From Scatophagus argus (Eukaryota; Chordata; Actinopteri; Scatophagidae), in the NCBI RefSeq assembly GCF_020382885.2, contig NC_058510.1:4460862-4524861 (forward strand): a stretch of 64,000 nucleotides of DNA. The letters are read 5' to 3'. Positions 11,259 through 24,175 of the stretch are shown here, piece after piece (the first letter of the stretch is position 1; each line of letters starts with the position of its first letter). Below the pieces are notes generated by a model. That model had not been told where the DNA came from. It saw only the letters and a program-made list of their open reading frames with translations, and made no database searches. Made by a program: the position numbers and the translations under genes.

Positions 11259-14188
11259 CGGCATTTCATAAGCCTGCAGCTTGTAGACAACACAGGCACT
11301 CACATCACATGCACCCCCGTTCCCACAGCAACGTGTGCAGGGGTGTCGTCATGTGAGGCATTCGCTGCAAATCTTTTTTGCGCCCTGGGCTTCACTTTGA
11401 ATCTTTTTCCACAGAAGTGAGAGCCCTGTGTGGAGAAATAGCAAAAAACAAAAGAAAACAAAACGTCACTGAATTTAACTCGTACTCCACTGAATAGCAT
11501 ATTCATCAGATGTTTTCATGTGTCTTTCACGAGAACTCTTAGCTGGAAAGACATTATCACCCCCTCTGCCCTCCATTTACCTCACATCCAGGGATTGTTG
11601 TTACAAGGCAGACTTGGCATCAAAAGGTTAATATAACCGAAGGGCATCTGTTTTTCCTTTGCTCAGGGATCCAATCTCTTCATCGTCGAACTGCATGTGT
11701 AGACATATTCAAGGATTACAAAAGAAGCCCGAGGGCCGCATAAACAGGGATGGATTGGGATAAAAAAAATAACAAACCACATCCTCATCACATATGGGAA
11801 GGATGTAATAAAAAAGTGAAAAATCGCGTCTCACTCAGAAGTGATGTGTGTCACCAAAGCTGTACTCATAGATTTGTTCATCTTTCTTACAAAATGCACA
11901 GAGTGACCAACGTCACGCTCACCTTTTCTGACTGGTGAATCATGTCGGCGGCGGCGCACCTTAACTTCTACATCTGTTTGACTCTCCTCAGGAAGGATGT
12001 GCCCCGGCTGGCCCGACTTGATGAAGGTGAAATGAATGAACAAACTGGCATGGAGTTTTATCAAGAACACATTTAAGGGGCAGATTCCACCCAAAAGTTC
12101 ATACTTATTTTTGTTTCAGTTTAAAACTAAATTTGAGCATGTCTCTCGATAAAAAAAGAGACAGACTGTGAGGATGATGTCACCCTGAGAAAGTTGAGCA
12201 GGAATAGGAGCTGTTTCACGGCTGATATAATAAGCCAGATATTCAGACTAAAGTTCTTTTATATGCGGCCCCAAAGTTGAGAGACTGAAACCAAAAGTTG
12301 TCAGCCTGAAATGAAGTATTTATGCCCCTCATGTTATTATCCAAAATCACTGTTTAATGGTAGATTTAGCTTTTAATGGCTCAACCATCCAAAGGTCTCT
12401 GGTGACGCTACGGCAGCCCTGTGGCCTTGCGGTCGTTAGACTTGTTTGGTTTCTAACAAGTCAGTGTTTGCTTTCCCTCAAAAAAACTGACACCGGGGTC
12501 ATTACCTTGAGTGCTGTGGACTTACATGTGCACGGACACACACCTTACACTTTGTCAGAGTCTGAACCACTCCTGAAATAGGCCCAAATGTTTTTTTTGT
12601 TTGTTTTTTAATGAATACTCCGTGGGCTTCTTGTTCAGATTGTTTTATGAAGATAAACTTGCTTTTTGTTTAAGTTTATAATCAGCACCAATACGGAAAT
12701 TCCATTGCATCAAAGGGAGCAATATTTTACCTTGACTTTCAGATTACATGTCGTGCTGTCATCACTTCAGCCAGTGTGCTGCACAAATCTGGAGAACAGA
12801 TGTGATACAGCGGAGGTCTGTTCTGTCTCCTTATGCCTGGATCTGGATTTACCCACAGCCGTGTAAGAGTCGAAGAAATGAAAGTAAAGCGTGAGGAATT
12901 TGAGCGGACGAGCAGAGAGGTCAACAACAGTCTCACCAGCAGAAGTCAAGGGCCTGGATGTCACACAGATAGCAAAGGTCGAGGCTCGTCGGGGACTGTC
13001 GACTGCCTCCAAATACAGCAGACCTGAACTCATTTTCTGCTTTTTAGTTTTATGCTAAAAGACTCTCAGTTTGGAGACACAAGCCAAACCGGTGAGTTTA
13101 TAAATCACACAGCGCAGTGTGCTGTCCGCCCGCTCGGTCTGCATGCTGTTATGTGCATCTTTGTATCGCTGTAATCAGATTACATTTCACTCCAGGAATT
13201 TGGCCCTCGCAGATTCTGACACTGAACCAAATGTGCAGAACTCACCATTTCGTATTCTAAAAGGTGGTGTAGGTTCAGGATTTCTGGTGTTCTCTACATT
13301 CAAGCTTGAAACCACATTAACAATACACACACACCACTCAACACTTCTCACTCAGGATGGACTCTGAATGATTACGGGGAACTCATTTTACAGTCTATTT
13401 ACAGGTCTTGGGGAGTGGAAGAAACTCCAGAGGAAGCAGTGTCACATCAGATAAATTGAAAATGAAAATAATCTTGGTGGGAATGGAGTTAAAAATTGTG
13501 TGGGTTTACCAGAAGTCTTTGGCAAGTCCCTCCACGGCAGTTTAAGGTCAGCAGCTTCAGGCTCCAGGCTTACTGCATCCTGCATCCTGCATCGACTGCG
13601 TGTTGTCTGGTTCTGGCCTCCACATCATCCATAAATTCCTGTTTATGGACACATCAAAGCAAATTATCCAACTAATGCCACTGTCACTTCACAAGGTGAA
13701 GAAAAAGAAAAAAAAGAGACGAATGGTGCTTTGCAATCAATATTTAAAGTTTTTCAAAAGCTAAAACCTGGAGCAATCGTTCACACTCACGTTCACAAAT
13801 GTGTCAAGATTTCCACCAACAGATGATTGTCCACATGTCCTGACAAGCCTGAAGTAGAGAGTTGAACAGCAAAGGGGACGTGAGATGATAAGTTGTGATA
13901 GCCCACAAAGTAAGTTCAGACAGGCAGTGTGGGCTGCTTGTGTGTTACAGTCGGCATCCTGTGGTGAAGACGAGGCACTGCAGGACGACACAAAGTGTTT
14001 TTATGCACACTTGCTTTGATGCGATCTATTTCTAATGTCAAGCAGGCTGAAGTCAGCAGATTGATTTAAAAAAATGGTGAACAAAGCTTCACTAGAACTA
14101 CTGAGCGAATTAAGTGACACTGTGGTGTGAGATGGTGCAAGATCAATTAAGATGACAACAAGATTAGACTGGAGGCTTAAAAAAAACA

Positions 14189-14194
14189 TTTATT
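14189..14194 (-). terminator. Candidate distal poly(A) signal of zdhhc20
   Basis: AATAAA on the minus strand is the first canonical hexamer I found downstream of the zdhhc20 stop, about 3.3 kb away. Long 3' UTRs are known for mammalian ZDHHC20. Variant hexamers closer to the stop could be used instead. Confidence 0.4.
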
Positions 14195-17100
14195 GTTATC
14201 TTCACATTAATTGTGTGGAGGCATGTACTTCATTCACAAAATAGGAACAGTAAAATTAATCAGACAAGAAAAATATATATGTAGTCTTCTTCATACATTA
14301 TCAATATATATTTACACACATTGTAAAACAGGACATTGTAACAAAAGAAACCAAAATGCAGCAATAAGCAAGTTATGATCCGCTACATCTGTAATGTGAA
14401 TACAGATGTAAAATGTGAGACAGTCTCAAAAAAGAAAAAAGAAGCTGAAATCAGTCTGAAATGTTTAGATAATTTCCCCGTTTCCACAGGAGTTTTTATG
14501 GCTTCCTTTATAAAGTTGAGACAAACCAGAGTAAAGCTAATTTAAAACATGATGCACCTGGCAAGAGCTGAAAAATCTCCAATGTCCATTTCAACGCCAC
14601 AATCCTCCGTTATGACAGTCAAACACGTTTTTACAGAAGTTAGGTGCCATGCTTTTGAGCATCAGTCATCAGCATCATATTTATGTACACAGATGTAAAA
14701 ATCTCATGGCAGCACAGAAGCACTCCTCCCAAGACAACAATATTACAAAAGAACACCCAATTAAGCTTTACAAAACACACACGCGCACTTTAGCCTCGAG
14801 GCCAAACAGCCCAGAGAGAGAATATAGGCAATCTGTAAGACAACATGTCCAATGTTTGAGAATCAGTGGCCATTAAGTGACGGGTCAGCCAGGCTCCTAC
14901 ATATAGAGAGTTTTTGTCTTTGTTCTTTAACGAAACATTTTCAGTGTGAGATTTGGATAAGATCGACCTCATCCGACCACAACCTTGGCCTGGATCGTGA
15001 CTGCAGACAGTAATTTAATCTGCCAGACAGAGAAACTCATCCACCGTGAGCAGAAGCCATACAGTTGTCCTCCAATCACCTGTTTGTAAAGAGTGATAAA
15101 TACACTTAGGTTCAATAAGGTCGAACATGATTGGAAGGTTAGCACGTAAACATAAAGTCCAGAGGGTGAGCTGCTTTTAGTGCTCCCTCATTTGATCGAA
15201 CGCTCTCACTGTCTCCGTCTGTGGTACATCCAGCACAACAACAATTACCATAAACACACCGCACAACACCACTAACTCTTTCTACACGATAAAAACAGCT
15301 GTAAACATGTTCGCCACCGGAGTCTGCTGGGATCTGGTTAGTAGGAGACTCGTCCAGTCAGAGATGTGATCAGTTAGTGATGACAGACATCAGGAGTTTG
15401 CTGGGTTTCCTTTCAAAGTGAACCAGAAAGTTGCATATAAATAACAAAAAAAAAATCCTTGGGACAGGATATTAACTCGTTCCTGAACAGCTGTTATTTG
15501 GTTAAACTGACACAAGAGTCCATTCTTTCACAGATATTCACACATCGTGATATGCATGAGTCACGAAATCTAATTATCATTTAGCTCACCGAGTTACGGT
15601 CACAGCTCAAGATGTCCAACACTGATACGAGACAGATCACGGCTGAGTTTACACAAGCTGAGGCTCCTTTAACAGCTGAAGGTCACAACACTGAGCTGAC
15701 TCTCAAAGTACGCACTGAGTGGACAAGATGAGCAGAAGATGCAGTCGACGCCCCCATTTTACACTCGATCAGACGGGTTCAATTCACTTTCATTTCAAAT
15801 TAAATGTGGATGTTATCATGGGCAAATGGTGCGTATCAACGACTTATTCTGAAAACATTTAATTCTGAAGTTGCACCTGCAATTTGGACTGAAAGTGAAC
15901 TGAGCCCTGAGAAACATGTTAAGTTCAAATAACAGGTGCACTGTCGCCACCTGCTGGTGAGCTCTGGTATTGCAAGGACATCATAGCCCACTACAGGCAG
16001 AAGGGACAGATGAACCTTGTATAAAATATTGAACCACAAAGACCAGTAAAAAGAATTTGGTTGTGATGACATTGGTCAGTGAGGATAAAGCTAGGATGCT
16101 GTAAACACTTCAGGTTCTGAGGTCAGAGCTTCTGACAGGTCAGCCCTTATTTGGCAATGAGCATTGGTGTCTTAATAAAGGTTGAATCTGCAGAAAAACA
16201 GGACGTAGATGTTGTGGAATCGCTGTTCGGCATGTGATATAATTAACTGACTAAGAAAATAGGTAGTGACAGGCGTGGCACATTGCACTGTGTGAAATAT
16301 ATCTCCGCAACTCTCCATTTATCAGCAGCATGTTTTAGCAACAAGTTGGCCACAAAGACAGACAAAGCCGATTAGAGTAGTTCCCGTTAGAGTGAATGTT
16401 ACCGTTTCAAACTCATTCATTCACACACGCACACACAAAAAGTACGCCATAAACCACATGATCCTCCAACATCTGTTATACCCGGGATGCTTTTTGGATT
16501 CGATAAAAAAGGAAAAGCAGCACGTTGTTTGATGGACATTAATAATCTACAAAGTGCAAATGTGCCATCTTGTGCTCTGATATCCAAAACGCCACCCAAA
16601 ACCCAGCTACAGTCTTCCCTGTGTTGCACTGGTCCAGTCCACTGAACCACGCGGTAAGAGTCCTCTGTAAGATAGTCCGGGTTTTGGTGGGAAACATCCA
16701 TCTGAAAAGATGAGGACCACAGACATGCTCCAACACTATGAGTTAAAAAGAACAAGGGGAAAAAATGGTCACACAGGCGAACTGAACCATCTGTGCAGGA
16801 TGCCCTGCCGCTCGACAAAGATGAGAGAAAAATGTTGAGAATGAAAACACACTGCTCCAGCTTGTCCTCCACTCATCACTGCAGCTTTGTGCCTGTAGTC
16901 CTGGTGTGGCCAGGAAGCTTTTGGCACAAACAAAAGAAGAAAAAAAAAGTTTTCTTACTGAAAGCCAAAAGTAGCTCATAGTCCCTCCAGGATAATTTGA
17001 TTTTCTCACCATCAATAAATGCTCCAGTTGCGAGAAAAAGAAAACCAAACGAAACAAGGAAACACGCTTGGAGGTGAATGTGTGACTGTTAGCATGTGTG

Positions 17101-17506
17101 CATGTGTGTGTTCGTTGGTGCGAGAGCGAACCAGTTGGGATCAAATGTCCTGTGGGCGTAGATGTGAGATTTGCACCGCATGCGAAAAATGCCAGTGCCG
17201 TAGATGCATTACTGTGCTGCAAAGAAATGCAGTTCCATAGTTACTCTGAACGGGTCTGTGGGGATGAGGCTGCGCTGGGACACTGCTGCCATTGTGACGA
17301 ACTAAACTGCTGCGCTGATTAAGGCATCGTATTAGATGACTGAGGAGTTTCTCCTGTGGCACAGAGGAAGCAAAGATGATCAGCTACATTACTGTTGATG
17401 ACACCTGAAATTCACATAGGTGTGCAGTGCAAAAAATGTGACAGCTGCGCACACACAAAAAAAGGGTCAAAGTAAAAGGACTGACTGAAGGCTCATGTTT
17501 ACCTGG
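14195..17506 (-). other. Probable long 3' UTR of zdhhc20
   Basis: No other gene was recognised between the zdhhc20 stop and the AATAAA at 14189-14194, so this 3.3 kb may be 3' UTR. It is inferred only from the lack of an earlier canonical signal. Transcript data would settle it. Confidence 0.4.
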
Positions 17507-20500
17507 TTAGGATTCGCTCTCCAAGGAGACTGTAATGGTGTCACTGTCAGCTGAAAGAACAGAAAAGATGATAAGCTGAAAAGACCAAACACAGTGAAAG
17601 TCTATTATCGTCCCTCGTAGAGCTCACCCGATTTGAGGGCGTTATTGGCCACATGGTCTCCGACGTTGTTGGCATGCAGGTCGTTGCTCAGGAGGCGATT
17701 CTGCGACTCGCTGAGGGGGCGCTCGGGGACGTCAGCAGCACTGGAAACGTGCCCAACAAATTTTAAAAAAAAGGAAAAATGAGCAGTGCATCAACAACCC
17801 CTTTCCGAAACATAAATCCTTTTCAGAGCCCTGTCAAATAACATATCTTTTATTGCACAGATTTATCACCTTTTATTGGGCTCTGGTTGCAGGGTCACTG
17901 TGGCCTGCTCTACATCAGCGCTGACCAGTCGCGTGGGGAACGTCAGACCGTCTCCCTGACTGTAGTAAACCAGGAGGACGGAAAAAATTATTAGATGCCG
18001 CCAGCTCGCAGATTTACACTGAAACTACAACAACACTCCCCTGATATTTAAGGAATATTTAATATATATTTATATATATATATATTTAAGGATATTTTTT
18101 ATTTAAGGAAATCCACTGTTTTCAACTGGATCTTTCGTGTGGAAACACTGGCGTTTAAAGAACATCTTCTTCAGCTATACTGTGCTGTGAATTCAGCTAC
18201 AAAATCCAGACAGATGGGACATTAAGTCAGCAATTAGTTTGAGTCCAGTGAAGAAGACACTGCACAAGAGGCTCTCTATGTTTCAGCTCCACATTTGTCT
18301 GCTTTACCTGGTGAAGACGGGAATCAGCCAGTACTTCTTCTGGTCTCCAAACACCTGAGCGATATTCTTCCGGAAACCCAGAGAGAAGCCGTTCTTATCA
18401 GAGCCTGTCCGAAAAACTGGTGCTCTGAACGCCTCTGCAGAAGAGACAGCAGCATGGACACAGAGTGTCACTCCCAAAATCAAGGAATTAAAAAAACCCC
18501 CAAAAAACCCAAAACAAAACAAAAACAAGGCTGGATAAATACATAAAGAACAGGTTAGATAACAGAAAACACCTGCTGAATGTGTGTGTATTCGTTACCT
18601 ATGGTGGACCTGTTCTTCCCTACAAGCCACAAGTGGTAGCTGAAGAGGGACAGAATACTAATGCAGAACATGGCCGCCACAAAGAAAAGGAACAAGACGT
18701 GGAATTTGGCGTGACTTTCTGGCAGCTCATTCTGGGGAAAGAGATGGAAGGAGGAGGAGGAGGAAGACAGCGAGAGGAGTCAATGATAAATTCACACTGA
18801 GGATATTTATGGAAAGAAAGATTAAAAAGGCAGAAGAAGTGAAGAGTGTCATGTAGACGACATTACGACAAAAAACTAAGTCACAATGATGAGGCAGCGC
18901 AACACTAAAGGCTTTGGAGGTTGGCTGTTACCTTAGGGCAGTTCTCTGCCGATTTTCTCCGGCAAAGCTTTAGTACAAACAGAAACAAGACTGGTTAGCA
19001 ACACCAGGAGAGAACAGGTGGGAGGGGAGGAAGCACTTAGAAATCAGCGGGCAAACACAAGTCAAGGCCGAGTTGGATAAAAAAGGGGGGGGGGTGAAAG
19101 AAAGGGAGTGGGTGAACGAACAAAGTGTGTCCAGAATGTGGAGAACAAAAGAATGAAAGAGGGAGAGGAAATCAAAATGGAACAGCTACAAAACAGAAAA
19201 AAAGAAGAGGAGGAGGTGTTCTGCGGATGCATGAGTGGTGTGACGGATGGTTCTGATAGTGGAGGGCGAGAAAGAAAAGGGAGACATCAGAGAACAATGA
19301 CCCAGTGTGCCAGAACTGGGGATAACAGAGAGAGGGGGGGAACGGAGAGCGAGAGGTCGGAGGGTGAAGGGTGAGAGAGGACAGAGAAAACAGAGGAGAG
19401 GTCAGCACCATGCACAGCCAACTTAGAGGATGCTCATCCAAGCTTCGCCGTGCGAACACATCTGCATCCGGTGCAACTTTCACCACATGCCGAGCGTGAG
19501 CGACTTTACGTCAGTATTACTCACTGTCCAGAACTTTATGAAATACTGCAGTACGGTGGCTGCAATGAACAAACAGTACACCAGCGAGTAGGCCAGGAAG
19601 AGGATGAAAAACTTGTAGTTGGAGAATCCCACACAGTTGTTCACCCTGGAGAGGCACAAACACAGAAAGGTCAGGTCTGGCTTCACTTACCCCGAGCAGA
19701 GTTGAACTTGTTAATCAGTTTTAGCAAAGTCATGTTGCATGATGAGACATTATTCCAACATGGCCAGTTAAAACAAATCCAACTCCGGTATTTGGATGTT
19801 AACTAAGTTTAACTAATAAGGTCTTTAAAGCAGGAAGTTACAAATGAAAATAGCTGAATGAGCATCAGTACAGAAATCAGTCTGCTCTCGACTGACTGCT
19901 GACTTATCTTGTTACGCTAATAAATCTGCATGAAGCAAACATTCACAAAAATGTCTGAGTGTTGCTAATATTCTTGGCACCCTAACTCTGAGGAATAGAA
20001 GCAGGAATAAATTGTGAAACGATTTATCTCTTTGCTTAGCAGGTCTTACATACCAGGGACAATGGTGGTCCATCTTCAGCACACACCTGCCACACACAGC
20101 ACGAGAGCAGAAACAGGGAAGGTAAAAAAACATGAGAACAGACTGATACTGTCTGGAGGAGTGAGTGAGTGAGAGGTGGAAGAGAAAAGCATCTAATCAA
20201 TAAACAAGGCTTTCTTACATGTCACATGCGGAGCAGTGATGACACCGGTCCGGCTTGATAACTTGACAGCGGTCACAGTAACGGATTGCTGCATCGAGTC
20301 AACACAACAGGTTATTGGACACAGAGCTGCAAACATACACATTCACAACCGATCGCACAGGTAAGACGTACCTCCGGCTCCTGTGCGGGTGTACAGAGGC
20401 AGACTGGTGGCAGCCCTCCATAGGATCTCTTGCTGGGACTCTGGCCTCTCTTCCTTCTCGTAACGCTCCTTCTCAGCCTTGGGCAGGCAGAACTGGAATG

Positions 20501-22364
20501 GAAAATAAAAAGTTTTTAAGCAATCATCGAGTGGTATGCAGGGAAAGAAGGTTTGCTAAAGAGAATCAGGTTATTGTACCTCTTTGGAGGGGTTGGCAGG
20601 TTTGGTGAAAATGGTCTTCCAGTAAGACCACACAAACATGATGAAAGAGAGGTGGAAGAAGATCAGGTAGACGACTGGAGGGACACATTAAAGCGAAGCG
20701 TCAGGATGTGTGCACTGTGGCTTGGGATGTGTGGAAACACTGAGCTCCTACATATTAAATTAATGATAAAGGAAAGCTAATGCTGAAAATGCTGCTCAGC
20801 ACTTTGAGAGAACACGTCTTCTGTGCCAGCCTGTCTTTTAGCTAAGAGTACAGAGCATATTTCACCCAACCTTAAGAGAGATTATCCTAATAATTAACAA
20901 ACTGGCTCCGTTCTGTAAACTTCCACTAATTCACAATGTAATAAGCCTTCTCTTTCCTCATACTTACTCTGCTCTCCCGTACTTGTGATGGTGACTGTAA
21001 GGGAAAAAACAAGACAAAATAAAATATTTAACATTTCCAGTTGGGTCCCAAAATCAATTCACAAGTCACAAAATTTCTGTTCAATATGACTGTATTTTTA
21101 CAAAACAGTCTAAAGGTCCATTCAGCAGCTGTAGTGAAGCCTTCAGTCATGTGAAACAACCTTCCTCTGCAGATGGAGTTTGCCCAGCTGTAATTTTCCA
21201 TTCATCTGAGCACTTAAAAGACTTGTCCACTTCCCTGTGAGGACATTGTTGTTTTCAACTACTGTTTTCTAGGTCAACAATGGACTGTCAGTCTTGGCTT
21301 CTGGGCCAATGAGGGAGAGATAAAGTCCTTAAATTGCTCAGAAAAATGGGAATTTGAACATCTAAGATTGAGTCGAAGATTCATCATCCATTTTTTTTTT
21401 TAGGTCAATTCCTTCAGACGAAACAGTCTGAGAAGACAATAAGCATTGCTTGTAACGTGTGAGGGTCATATAATCTGTAACATGGGGATCAAGTGGAGAT
21501 ATCTTCCCATTTTCACTAGTCACAAGCTGAAGAAAAAAGGCTGAGAAACACCAATCCAGTCTTTTTGGATGAGTTTCACTGATACCAAACCTCTGTGTGT
21601 CTGTGTGTGCAGGTGTATATTTTACATTTTTGCTTAAAGTACATCTATATAAAATTAGACAGATAATTTGCTGTGGTGGGATCTGTGATGCCGAAGTGAT
21701 AAAGTTTGGAAACTGAGCTAAACATTATTAGCTAAACAGTTCAGACATATCTGATTCATTTTGTTCCTCGGTTTAGCCGAAGTCTTACAACATTTCACCT
21801 CGTCGCAATAAGAAATGCCAGAGCCAAATCAACCAAGCTTATAGTGCCAAGCTCATTACCGGTAGTCTAGTTAGAAGGAAAGTATTTCTCTGGTCTGCCA
21901 GTCAAATATCGTTGAGTTAGCCTTTTAATTCTCCATCCAGATCTCATTCAGCTGGCGATAAAAAAACCAACAGAGATGGACAGCGACATTAACGCCAGGT
22001 TGAAAGTTTTTCTGTGCGCTAAAGAAATCTGCCACTAAAACACGGCACCCCGAAGCCACGACAACGAACACATAATTAGCTGTACGTGGATTTGAACGGG
22101 CTTGCCAACACCATTGTTGAGCTGCAGTCCATTTACTTCCTGCTGGCCAGCAACGGCTGAGTGTTTGGTGTGGACGGCACAGTGAAAACAGCAGCGTTTT
22201 AATGGCTTTAAACGAGGCGACAGACTGCGGCAGGACGTCTACTTACACACACAAAGCTCCACCACGTAAGCATAATACGACCAGCAGACGACCAGGGCGA
22301 TAAAAATCACAGGTATCCATGCTAAGCCCCGTTGACAGCATCTCAGTACGTGCGTGGGCGCCAT
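17507..22364 (-). CDS. zdhhc20: Palmitoyltransferase ZDHHC20
   Basis: This enzyme moves palmitate from its own active-site cysteine to cysteines of membrane proteins at the Golgi and plasma membrane. Twelve exons: 22247-22364, 20968-20994, 20580-20674, 20372-20492, 20219-20288, 20054-20086, 19525-19645, 18599-18731, 18308-18434, 17870-17959, 17628-17740, 17507-17550; total 363 aa (human 365). The start [19 protein letters not shown] matches the ZDHHC20 N-terminus. Two TM helices precede the Cys-rich zinc domain (C125, C128, H138, C139, C142, C145) with DHHC at 150-153, so C153 is catalytic. The [13 protein letters not shown] stretch and two more TM helices follow. The conserved NGFSLG and [11 protein letters not shown] segments and the tail with [12 protein letters not shown] also match. 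The DHHC exon is only 33 bp. Teleost a/b copy not assigned. Intron 1 (20995-22246) carries nothing recognised. Confidence 0.95.
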
Positions 22365-22440
22365 CTTTCTCCCTCTGCTGAGGGAAAGGGAGTGTCGCCG
22401 CGTGACGTCACGTGAACAGACGCGCGACTGATTTCTGATT
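22362..22440 (-). promoter_or_regulatory. zdhhc20 core promoter: YY1, CRE and E-box motifs
   Basis: A consensus YY1 site (AAGATGGCGCC on the minus strand) overlaps the start codon, as in many short-leader housekeeping genes. About 40 bp upstream is a full palindromic CRE, TGACGTCA (22403-22410), overlapping a CACGTG E-box (22409-22414). Functional use is inferred. Confidence 0.6.
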
Positions 22441-23170
22441 ATTGGGTTTTGATTAAACGTATCGATTGGAACAAGAGCCTGGTTATTATAATACATGTAC
22501 TCTTTGTACTCAAATACGTGTACTTATCCTATGTACATATCCTACATATAACATATCTCACTTACGGTTTTTGTCACTGCTTACTTTAAATATAGTTTTC
22601 AACAAATTAAGGGACAAAACAGTTTTACGCATTTGATTTTCCATAAGATTACACAAAACATGCAGTATATACACATAATTACAAGTTAAAAATTTTATAT
22701 TTGAATTCAGTTTGAAAAAGAGGCCTAATGTGGTCATTACTTTGATATGAGTTCATTTATATGACTTTATTATGCCCTGTGTAACATTTATGACAAGTGG
22801 GGAATTTAAATGGGAGTTAACTTTTGTTTTTATCAATAAAGCTCTGACAGAAAATGGTCATAAAAAGTTAATTAGTCAACACATGCTAAGAAAACCAAAC
22901 AAACTGCTTTTAAATCAGGCTAGAAAACACTTCTGTCTTTACTTGTGCTTGTTAAGAAGCTCGTGAGCTGCTGAGTTCAGGACCTCCCTCTCAGGCCAAC
23001 AGCAACAGGAAGAAAAACAACAAGCCTGCTGAAACTGAATCCTCTGAATCCCGGGCACCATGATGATTTAAACTGGTCAGTGAGTTGTCTTAGTCACGGG
23101 GGCTGTAATTCACCAGGAAGTCCAAAGGTAAATAAAAAGTGGTGCTCTTTCTCCCCAACAGACAGCGAAA
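22441..23170. other. Intergenic, zdhhc20 to nat
   Basis: AT-rich sequence without recognised exons. A splice acceptor (polypyrimidine then CAG, ending 23161) sits just before the nat start codon, so an untranslated nat leader exon probably lies in this stretch. I could not place it. Confidence 0.5.
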
Positions 23171-24031
23171 ATGACTTCCGTTGAGATGAACGTGCAGACG
23201 TATTTGTCACGCATCGGGTTCGCCGGCCCAGTTGAGCCCAGCCTGGACGTGCTGCGGTCGGTCCACATCTGTCACCTGAAGTCGGTGCCTTTTGAAAACC
23301 TCACGGTGCACACCGGCGGGCGGGTCCAGCTCGACCCTCATCTTCTATACGACAAGATCGTGAACCAGCGCCGAGGCGGTTTCTGCTTTGAGAACAACGG
23401 TCTCTTCTCGTGGCTGCTCGGCCAGCTGGGCTTCCGGGTAACGATGCTCTCGGGCCAGGTGAAGAACTCGTTCGGTCGGTACGGGCCACCTTTCGATCAT
23501 TTGGTCCTCATGGTGAGCCTTGATGGGCAGCGTTGGCTGTGCGACGTCGGGTTCGGGTCCTCGGGCTTCAGCGTTCCTCTTTCGCTGGAGACCAGCGGCC
23601 ACCAGGAGCAGGGCCACCGAGTGTACCGCATCAGGAAGGACACAGGGATGATCTTTGTGGAGTGGCAGGGACAGGGAACCACAGGGGCTGATGGAGACTG
23701 GGCACAGCTCTACAAGTTCACCCTTGAACCTCGGTGCTTGGAGGACTTTGCTGAGATGTGCAAATACCACCAGAGCTCTCCAAGCTCCATCTTCTTCTGC
23801 AAGTCCTTCTGCACGATTTTAAAACCGACTGGAAGGCTCACCTACATTGGCCGCAGACTGATCAGCATCACATTTCCGACCAAGGGAACAGGGGGAGAAT
23901 CCGAAACCACAACCAGGGAACTCAAGGATGAGGAGATCCCAGGGATTCTAGCAGAGAAATTTGGAGTTGTGCTAAATTCTCCTCTTGTGCCAAAGGATGA
24001 GACAATCACACCACTAGCAGTTATGTATTGA
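23171..24031 (+). CDS. nat: Arylamine N-acetyltransferase (NAT family), single coding exon
   Basis: Cytosolic enzyme that transfers acetyl from acetyl-CoA to arylamines and hydrazines, a phase II detoxification step. The 286-aa frame is intronless, as in mammalian NAT1/NAT2. The triad is visible: C72 in RGGFCFE, H110 in PPFDHLVLMV, D125 in LCDVGFG. Also conserved are VPFENL near residue 40 and FTLEPR before the C-terminal lid. Against human NATs (from memory) the loop between strands after RKDTG is clearly shorter, and positions matching the substrate-pocket residues 125, 127 and 129 read F, S and G. A second ATG at residue 6 (MNVQTYL) aligns better with the human start. An acceptor ending at 23161 implies an untranslated upstream exon. 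GC content is higher than the flanks, which is common for coding exons. The gene converges on marchf6. Confidence 0.95.
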   Translation: MTSVEMNVQTYLSRIGFAGPVEPSLDVLRSVHICHLKSVPFENLTVHTGGRVQLDPHLLYDKIVNQRRGGFCFENNGLFSWLLGQLGFRVTMLSGQVKNSFGRYGPPFDHLVLMVSLDGQRWLCDVGFGSSGFSVPLSLETSGHQEQGHRVYRIRKDTGMIFVEWQGQGTTGADGDWAQLYKFTLEPRCLEDFAEMCKYHQSSPSSIFFCKSFCTILKPTGRLTYIGRRLISITFPTKGTGGESETTTRELKDEEIPGILAEKFGVVLNSPLVPKDETITPLAVMY

Positions 24032-24051
24032 TCATGCATAAGCTGTCTTTG

Positions 24052-24057
24052 AATAAA
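24052..24057 (+). terminator. Poly(A) signal of nat
   Basis: AATAAA lies 21 bases past the nat stop, giving a very short 3' UTR. Confidence 0.7.
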
Positions 24058-24166
24058 AATCTACTGTAAAGCTCTAAGATTATTCTTACAATACCTCAAC
24101 AACCACATATAGAGTAACTGGTTCATCCAGAGAACAGATACAACAAAAAAGAAATTGTCAATTTGA

Positions 24167-24175
24167 TTTAATAAA
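24167..24175. terminator. Overlapping poly(A) hexamers on both strands
   Basis: On the plus strand 24170-24175 reads AATAAA; on the minus strand 24172-24167 reads ATTAAA. The site lies between the convergent genes nat and marchf6 and could end either transcript. For marchf6 it would give a 3' UTR of about 480 bases, the first plausible signal seen on that strand. Confidence 0.45.

Larger units (their letters stand above)
10486..14160. other. Non-coding stretch upstream of slc51a
   Basis: This holds the presumed slc51a promoter and 5' flank, then about 3.5 kb with no exon, RNA gene or clear repeat family beyond two microsatellites. Open frames are short, low-complexity or lack splice sites. 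No obvious TATA box is placed well for slc51a. Confidence 0.55.

Noticed and set aside
10757-11303. Open frames with Ile-Tyr repeats
   Set aside because: They arise from reading through the (AT)n tract; there is no splice context or protein similarity.
16417-17222. Two 150-aa minus-strand open frames
   Set aside because: They sit in the probable zdhhc20 3' UTR, show no recognisable domain, and have no consensus splice sites at frame ends.
23301-23770. Antisense open frames inside nat
   Set aside because: Shadows of the GC-rich nat coding frame on the other strand.
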